A stretch of 7,084 nt of DNA from JAMOAW01 sp039908535 (GTDB lineage: Bacteria > Pseudomonadota > Magnetococcia > Magnetococcales > JADFZT01), in NCBI GenBank assembly GCA_039908535.1, contig JAMOAW010000114.1:1-7084 (forward strand), written 5' to 3'. A program made the position numbers and the translations under genes. Positions within the stretch are counted from its first letter, which is position 1. Each line of letters begins with the position of its first letter. Shown one piece after another: positions 1-3,476 of the stretch. The notes under the pieces were generated by a model that saw only the letters and a program-made list of their open reading frames with translations, was not told where the DNA came from and did no database searches.

Positions 1-576
1 TGATTCCTGGTCGATTGTGCGCAATTCATAAAAGCCAGGAAGCGGTTGATAAGGCCGCTCGTAAAGTGGTAAACAGAGGTAAACGTAAGCAGCAGAATGT
101 TGCATCAGAGACGGTTGAACGCGCACGATTTATGATGGTGTTCACCACGGTTCCTGGGGATAAATTATCTCTTGAAGATGTGCTCGAACTTTATCGTTAT
201 CGATGGCAGATTGAATTGTTGTTCAAGTGTTTCAAATCGTTAGCAAAACTTGGTCACCTTCCAAAGACTGAAAAGGAAAGTGCTAAGGCTTGGCTATATG
301 GAAAAATGCTTATTTGCTTACTGACAGAAAAAGCGATTGCCAGGACAAAATCATTTTCCCCCTGGGGGATCGTTATCCCTAGACAGGCAATACCGCAGCA
401 AGTGGCGTGAATTCAAATTCATGCTGCATCAAATGCAGGATTGGATTACGCAGTTACTAGTGCCGAATGATGTCAATATGCAATGGGAATTTATATGCGG
501 GTCTCTTTCGTATACCCGCAGACGACGAAAAATGTAGCTAACAGATGAGGGGCGTTATTAGGTTAGCGCTTATGGG
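1..576 (+). mobile_element. IS4-family insertion sequence, left copy, 5'-truncated by window edge
   Basis: This is the 3' part of an insertion sequence that recurs, inverted, at the right end of the window (about 6419-7084). The two copies align almost base for base and share the terminal sequence ggttagcgcttatggg. After it they diverge (g at 577 here, a in the other copy), so the IS end lies at 574-576, with up to 3 bp of ambiguity. The other IS end is outside the window, so terminal inverted repeats and target duplication cannot be checked. Just beyond the end lies a G/C-run palindrome belonging to a GGTACC-type repeat element, which suggests that the IS inserted into that element. Family assignment rests on the transposase YREK signature. 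Confidence 0.8.
3..537 (+). pseudogene. IS4-family transposase, C-terminal part, with +1 frame change
   Basis: This is the C-terminal part of a DDE transposase that would catalyse cut-and-paste movement of the IS. The frame is open from the window edge and carries the IS4 signature Y-(2)-R-(3)-E-(6)-K within YRYRWQIELLFKCFK. The catalytic glutamate codon is GAA at 213-215, so this copy keeps it. The frame ends at 410 with an unrelated tail. The natural C-terminus (SLSLDRQYRSKWREF onward, to the stop at 537) continues in the +1 frame, and the switch lies in the ccccctggggg stretch at 358-370. The other copy has the identical change, so it predates duplication or is a programmed frameshift. The last residues RRRRKM end at TAG here, where the other copy has CAG and runs eight codons further. 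The N-terminal aspartates are outside the window. Confidence 0.75.
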
Positions 577-582
577 GTTGCA

Positions 583-597
583 CCCCCCCCCCCCCCC
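583..597. repeat. Homopolymer tract of 15 C
   Basis: Fifteen consecutive C bases follow ttgca, directly after the IS end. The matching position in the complete element (1641-1645) has five C followed by aatcccc, so the tract looks like a slipped or expanded version of that segment. It is non-coding. Tract length is likely to vary, or to be a sequencing or assembly uncertainty. Confidence 0.8.
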
Positions 598-641
598 TGC
601 TTGGGGGCTATAAAATAAAAAATAAAATCAAAAACAACACC

Positions 642-690
642 TTGGAGGCTCTGCCTCCAAACCTCCGCCGGGGAGCGTGACGCTCCCCGG
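642..690. repeat. Two tandem GC-rich hairpins inside MITE copy A
   Basis: First hairpin: ttggaggc (642-649), loop tct, gcctccaa (653-660), giving an 8-bp perfect stem. Second: ccggggagcg (668-677), loop tga, cgctccccgg (681-690), giving a 10-bp perfect stem. Neither is followed by a T-run, so they are not typical terminators. They are absent from the complete element at 1564-1779 and look like a nested insertion or a longer variant of the element. Confidence 0.7.
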
Positions 691-734
691 CCCCCTCCAA
701 TATACTTTATTAAACGCAAATTGGTATCAAGACC

Positions 735-765
735 CTGGGGGCAATCCCCCAGCCCCCTTTTTTTT
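735..765 (+). terminator. Terminator-like hairpin inside MITE copy A
   Basis: The stem is ctggggg (735-741), the loop caat, and the other arm cccccag (746-752). After five C come eight T (758-765). This resembles an intrinsic terminator on the plus strand, although the T-run is set off from the stem. It would insulate the downstream thioredoxin-like gene from IS readthrough. The same motif occurs in the complete element (1701-1730), so it is part of the repeat family. Confidence 0.5.
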
Positions 766-886
766 AAAAAAAATAATAAAATCAAAAAATAGACGACCAC
801 GGTTAAGTGTGGTGGTACCCCAAATATGGACAACAAGAAAAAGATCCCAAAAAAAAATGAATGGCTTTGTGACTTTCCCCTAGCAT

Positions 887-915
887 TTGAAAAATAGTGA
901 AGGTTACACTATCAA
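887..915 (+). promoter_or_regulatory. Sigma-70-like promoter for the thioredoxin-like gene
   Basis: A -35-like TTGAAA (887-892) and a -10-like TATCAA (910-915) are separated by exactly 17 bp. The expected transcript start would leave a leader of about 24 nt before the ATG at 946. The -10 box is two mismatches from consensus, so the call is plausible but unproven. It lies outside the repeat element, in unique sequence. Confidence 0.45.
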
Positions 916-935
916 AAGAAAACAAAACCCAAACT

Positions 936-940
936 GGAGG
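936..940 (+). promoter_or_regulatory. Ribosome binding site GGAGG
   Basis: GGAGG is placed 5 nt ahead of the ATG at 946. It is a strong Shine-Dalgarno match, and it fixes the start of the thioredoxin-like gene. Confidence 0.85.
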
Positions 941-945
941 ATTCT

Positions 946-1509
946 ATGGTACTACTACACACACCACCCGGAGAAATTGGATCTCCCGCAGCCGATTTTT
1001 CCCTTCTTGGCGTTGATGAGCGTATCCACACCTTAGCGGATTATCGAGAATGCACTATCTTAGTGATGATGTTTATCTGCAATCACTGTCCTTACGTAAA
1101 GTCCGTTGAAGAGCGTCTTATTCAATTAACCCGTGAATTGCAATCCAGAGGGGTAGGTTTTATAGGTATCAACAGCAATGATCCCACCAACTATCCAGAA
1201 GATAGCTTTGAAAACATGCAAAAGCGCGCCATAGAAAAAAACTATCCGTTTGACTATCTGTTCGATATCACACAACAAACGGCGCGAGATTATGGGGCGG
1301 TCTGCACCCCTGATTTTTTTGTTTTTGATGCCCAACGCGCCTTGCGCTACCGTGGCCGCCTCGACGATAGCCCGCGTAACCCAATTATGGTCAAAAAACA
1401 AGAATTACGACAGGCCATTCTCAATCTATTAGAAGGAAAACCCGTTCCCGAACCGCAAAATTCATCCATGGGATGCAGTATGAAATGGAAAGGGGAACCC
1501 CCTGGTTGA
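946..1509 (+). CDS. Thioredoxin-fold protein of the AhpC/TSA, PRX-like family
   Basis: This is a 187-residue protein, close to the usual length of this cytoplasmic thioredoxin-fold family. The N-terminal strand (GSPAADFSLLGVDE, about residues 12-25) is the AhpC/TSA entry motif. The redox motif is CNHC at residues 45-48, within FICNHCPYVK, the hallmark of the 'PRX-like' branch. It is followed by the INSND segment near 75-79. CTPDFFVFD (120-128) supplies the cis-proline loop with an extra cysteine at 120. The C-terminal GCSMKWK (176-182) is a further conserved-looking cysteine motif. No signal peptide is seen, so a cytosolic thiol-disulfide or peroxide role is likely. The substrate is unknown. 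The start is set by GGAGG 5 nt upstream. It has its own promoter candidate and converges on the minus-strand FHA gene. Confidence 0.88.
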   Translation: MVLLHTPPGEIGSPAADFSLLGVDERIHTLADYRECTILVMMFICNHCPYVKSVEERLIQLTRELQSRGVGFIGINSNDPTNYPEDSFENMQKRAIEKNYPFDYLFDITQQTARDYGAVCTPDFFVFDAQRALRYRGRLDDSPRNPIMVKKQELRQAILNLLEGKPVPEPQNSSMGCSMKWKGEPPG

Positions 1510-1524
1510 GTCCTTGAAGGAAAA

Positions 1525-1559
1525 CCGCCAAGGGAGTGGATTGATTGAACCCTTGGCGG
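1525..1559 (-). terminator. Hairpin terminator between convergent genes, T-run on the minus strand
   Basis: The perfect 10-bp arms ccgccaaggg (1525-1534) and cccttggcgg (1550-1559) enclose a 15-nt loop. On the minus strand the stem is followed directly by TTTT (plus-strand aaaa at 1521-1524), as expected for a terminator of the leftward FHA/helicase unit. It lies only 16 nt after the thioredoxin-like stop codon and may also serve that gene, although there is no T-run on the plus strand. The complete MITE-like element now separates it from the FHA gene. Without the element the two genes would be only 86 bp apart. Confidence 0.65.
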
Positions 1560-1563
1560 GCTA
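1556..1563. repeat. Left 8-bp target-site duplication (GCGGGCTA)
   Basis: GCGGGCTA directly abuts the left GGTACC end of the complete element and is repeated perfectly at 1780-1787 next to its right end. It overlaps the base of the terminator stem, so the element landed at the edge of that hairpin. Confidence 0.88.
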
Positions 1564-1626
1564 GGTACCACCACATTTAAGTGTGGACGATGAACGAGTG
1601 CCTGAACAAAAAGCAAAGTCAAGACC

Positions 1627-1647
1627 TTGGGGGATTGCATCCCCCAA
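1627..1647. repeat. Palindromic hairpin of the MITE that is hit by the IS in other copies
   Basis: ttgggggat, loop tgc, atcccccaa form a 9-bp perfect stem. In the element halves at 577 onward and at 6343-6421, the IS4-family copies begin at the corresponding palindrome. This copy is the uninterrupted version. Confidence 0.75.
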
Positions 1648-1700
1648 TCCCCCTGCTTTTTGAAGAACGCAAAACCGAGGTCAAAAGCAAAATCAAAACC

Positions 1701-1730
1701 CTGGGGGCAATCCCCCAGACCCCTTTTTTT
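1701..1730 (+). terminator. Terminator-like hairpin inside the complete MITE
   Basis: The stem is ctggggg (1701-1707), the loop caat, and the other arm cccccag (1712-1718), followed after five bases by seven T (1724-1730). It is plus-strand oriented and would stop thioredoxin-gene readthrough into the FHA gene. It is the counterpart of 735-765 in the other copy. Confidence 0.45.
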
Positions 1731-1779
1731 AAATAATAAAATCAAAAAACAGATGACCACGGTTAAGTGTGGTGGTACC

Positions 1780-1787
1780 GCGGGCTA
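1780..1787. repeat. Right 8-bp target-site duplication (GCGGGCTA)
   Basis: This is a perfect copy of 1556-1563, directly following the right GGTACC end. Positions 1788-1819, up to the FHA gene stop, hold only A/T-rich sequence. Confidence 0.88.
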
Positions 1788-1819
1788 CTCCAGCCCCTTT
1801 TAAAATGTTTTTAATTATT

Positions 1820-2839
1820 TTAAATATCGACACCTGGCCAGCCTAAATAAATTTTTCGAACCATTTGAAATCGGCCTTGTGGACGGGTTTTGTTTTCTAA
1901 AATTTCAATAGAAAATCGTCCACTTCCAGGAATATCCTCTATCTCTTCTCGATTTTGAACACGATTGACGGCTTGAATGGCTTCAGAACGCTCCTTAAAG
2001 GGGCCTAATTGAACTAAATAAAAAATATTTTGTCCCATATCAATATGGCGGCGAAAAATTTGCAAGCCCCATTTGGCCAATAATTCTTCCACAATAAGGG
2101 CATTTTTTTGCGCATAAGAGCCAACTTCAACCACATAAGCGACACCTTCGCCAATATGTGCCGATTTTGGTGTACTATTTTTTTCCTCAGCGTCGACGCT
2201 AAAGGAGAGTTCCAAAAGCTGACGCTTTTTAGCCTGAAACTCCTCCTGTGTCAAAATACCCTCTTGAAACAAAGCGGCCAATTGACGAATTTCATTGATA
2301 TTTGACCAAGATCCAGCAATTGTTTGGGTTAAGGGGGCAAGTTCGACTTTTGCCGATAATTTCTTTTGAATAGAGGTCCCGGACTCTGAATCGAATATGT
2401 TTTCTTTTTTTTCCAACACGGAAATTTGTTTTTTAGGAGATTGGAGCGTTATTTCGGTTCTGCCTATTTTGAGGATACCGTCCTTTGGAAAAAAGATGGG
2501 TTGATCAATTTCATTATTGTTCAAGAAAGTCCCATTCGAACTATTCAAATCTTCGACCATCCAACCAGCGGCCCCCCAAGATTCCCCTTCCTGAGACTCT
2601 TTATGGGCCGACCCCTTCCCCATCATCACCGTCGCTCCCGATTCCTCCTCTTCCACCCAATAGAGACGACAATGGCGGCGCGAAGAGAAACGATCTGCAA
2701 GCCCGATAAAATCAGGATCGACACTTTCCGATGGATTTTTTCGGCCAAGTACATACGCCCCTCCTCTCTCCAAAGGGTGGTTTTCTTTGGAGCCATCGGA
2801 ATAGAGAATTTGTAAAATAGATTCAATGGGTTTATTCAT
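1820..2839 (-). CDS. FHA-SHOCT-SPOR three-domain protein
   Basis: This is a 339-residue protein with three recognisable modules. Residues about 8-132 form an FHA (phosphothreonine-binding) domain. Its landmarks are LGR (31-33), SSRRH (52-56), LNSSNGTFLN (98-107) and IGRTEI (125-130). An acidic, glycine-rich loop of about 30 residues (63-93) interrupts it. Residues about 179-211 form a SHOCT motif (INEIRQLAALFQEGILTQEE and on). Residues about 232-312 look like a SPOR repeat (AYVVEVGSYAQKNA, then FYLVQLGPFKERSEAIQAV), the module that binds denuded septal peptidoglycan in other proteins. There is no signal peptide or membrane segment, so a cytoplasmic location is inferred, which is unusual for SPOR. 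It starts 40 bp after the nuclease frame ends, probably in the same transcript. Only a weak GAG-type ribosome site precedes the ATG. A phospho-signal adaptor role is inference. Confidence 0.82.
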   Translation of the reverse strand: MNKPIESILQILYSDGSKENHPLERGGAYVLGRKNPSESVDPDFIGLADRFSSRRHCRLYWVEEEESGATVMMGKGSAHKESQEGESWGAAGWMVEDLNSSNGTFLNNNEIDQPIFFPKDGILKIGRTEITLQSPKKQISVLEKKENIFDSESGTSIQKKLSAKVELAPLTQTIAGSWSNINEIRQLAALFQEGILTQEEFQAKKRQLLELSFSVDAEEKNSTPKSAHIGEGVAYVVEVGSYAQKNALIVEELLAKWGLQIFRRHIDMGQNIFYLVQLGPFKERSEAIQAVNRVQNREEIEDIPGSGRFSIEILENKTRPQGRFQMVRKIYLGWPGVDI

Positions 2840-2879
2840 AGCTCATTTTTGGTCTTTTTTGCACGTTCACGGCACGTTT

Positions 2880-3401
2880 TTACGCTTTGATCATCTCCCA
2901 CTCTCGCCATCCAGAGAACATGGGAAAATAGAGTCCTAAATGGATGGGACGCTCAGGATCCCATAATTGCATGAGTTGTCCATAGCGCGCCATTTGCTCT
3001 TGATAGCGCAACTGCTCATTATCCATAAAGCTTGCAAGATCAGAACCAGTGTGCAAACTGGTCTTAAAATCTACGATCCAACGCCAACCGCGTTCATCTA
3101 CAAAGACCCGATCCATCACCACCCGCACGAATTTACTTTCGATAATTGCAGTTAACGAAAATTCTGAATGGGCCTCGGCACCTTTTTCCTGGGAATGAGG
3201 GGACAACAGCCAACGCCCACGTGGATCAGAAAGCACGCGAAGCACCCCCTCTTCTACCCGATCAACCGCCTGATCAAGGGTCACCCCCGTCAAACCTAAG
3301 CTTGATAAATGCGCCGCAATGGCAGGACGACGCCTGCGAACATACGACGGCGTCCATAACTGTAACCCCTCCTGCGCGATACAAAACAAAAAACGGTGCA
3401 T
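2880..3401 (-). CDS. C-terminal PD-(D/E)XK nuclease domain of the split AddA/RecB-like protein
   Basis: This is the detached end of the helicase-nuclease gene. From the first ATG it gives 173 residues, but the frame is open back to 3476 and reads EPVPFEWAGETIRLIGVTMH before that ATG. This is the conserved lead-in to the nuclease domain, so the ATG at 3401 is internal and not a true start. Nuclease landmarks, numbered from that ATG, are His2 (VTMHRF), Glu80, Asp97 (VVMDRVF), Asp111 and Lys113 (IVDFKTS), and a QxxxY-like QMARY (136-140). In AddA/RecB relatives this domain degrades DNA ends with Mg2+. No clear ribosome site supports independent translation. Joined to the helicase by one base deletion, the whole would be 1130 residues, normal for the family. 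Confidence 0.8.
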   Translation of the reverse strand: MHRFLFCIAQEGLQLWTPSYVRRRRPAIAAHLSSLGLTGVTLDQAVDRVEEGVLRVLSDPRGRWLLSPHSQEKGAEAHSEFSLTAIIESKFVRVVMDRVFVDERGWRWIVDFKTSLHTGSDLASFMDNEQLRYQEQMARYGQLMQLWDPERPIHLGLYFPMFSGWREWEMIKA

Positions 3402-3438
3402 GGTGACCCCAATTAAACGAATGGTCTCCCCTGCCCAT

Positions 3439-3476
3439 TCAAATGGAACCGGCTCGGCACAAAAGCTGTCCGGAAG
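3439..3476 (-). other. +1 frameshift site splitting the helicase-nuclease gene
   Basis: Reading leftward, the helicase frame stays sensible up to about TSGQLL, then gives CRAGSI and a stop at 3439. The nuclease frame has a stop at 3477-3479 and is sensible from EPVPFEWAGET onward. The shift must therefore lie in the overlap. Dropping one T from the TTTT run (plus-strand aaaa 3461-3464) joins them as GQLCAEPVPFEWAGET. The distance from start to final stop (6273 to 2880) is 3394 nt, one base more than a multiple of three. Confidence 0.8.

Larger units (their letters stand above)
577..819. repeat. Right half of a GGTACC-type MITE-like element (copy A), truncated by the IS
   Basis: The right end, accacggttaagtgtggtgg followed by tacc (ending at 819), matches the right end of the complete element at 1564-1779 with only a base or two of difference. 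The match extends inward over the A/T-rich stretch and the hairpin ctggggg-caat-cccccag. The left part starts at the IS boundary with a degenerate G-run/ttgca/C-run that corresponds to the palindrome of the complete copy. This copy is about 95 bp longer in its right arm than the complete copy, because it holds two extra strong hairpins. No gene is supported anywhere in 577-886, and open frames here are translations of the repeat. Confidence 0.75.
1564..1779. mobile_element. Complete 216-bp MITE-like element with terminal inverted repeats
   Basis: The left end is GGTACCACCACATTTAAGTG and continues TGG. The right end, reverse-complemented, is GGTACCACCACACTTAACCG and continues TGG. The two agree over about 23 bp with three mismatches. 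The ends are themselves palindromic (CCACATTTAAGTGTGG). A perfect 8-bp direct duplication (GCGGGCTA) flanks the element, which is direct evidence of transposition. The inside has no supported gene, only two GC hairpins and A-rich stretches, so it is non-autonomous and must have been moved by a transposase encoded elsewhere. Related left ends (6343 onward) and right ends (to 819) occur in this window. The mobilising IS family cannot be named from the sequence alone. Confidence 0.88.

Noticed and set aside
570..883. Open frames on both strands between the IS and the thioredoxin-like gene.
   Set aside because: They are translations of hairpins and homopolymers in MITE copy A, with no ribosome site or recognisable domain.
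1347..1760. A minus-strand open frame over the thioredoxin-like gene end and the MITE.
   Set aside because: It is antisense to a well-supported gene and continues into repeat sequence (the typical 'RGLGDCPQG' translation of the G-run hairpins).
1564..1779. A CRISPR array or tandem repeat.
   Set aside because: The repeats are inverted ends and unequal hairpins in one 216-bp unit. There is no regular repeat-spacer pattern and no cas gene.
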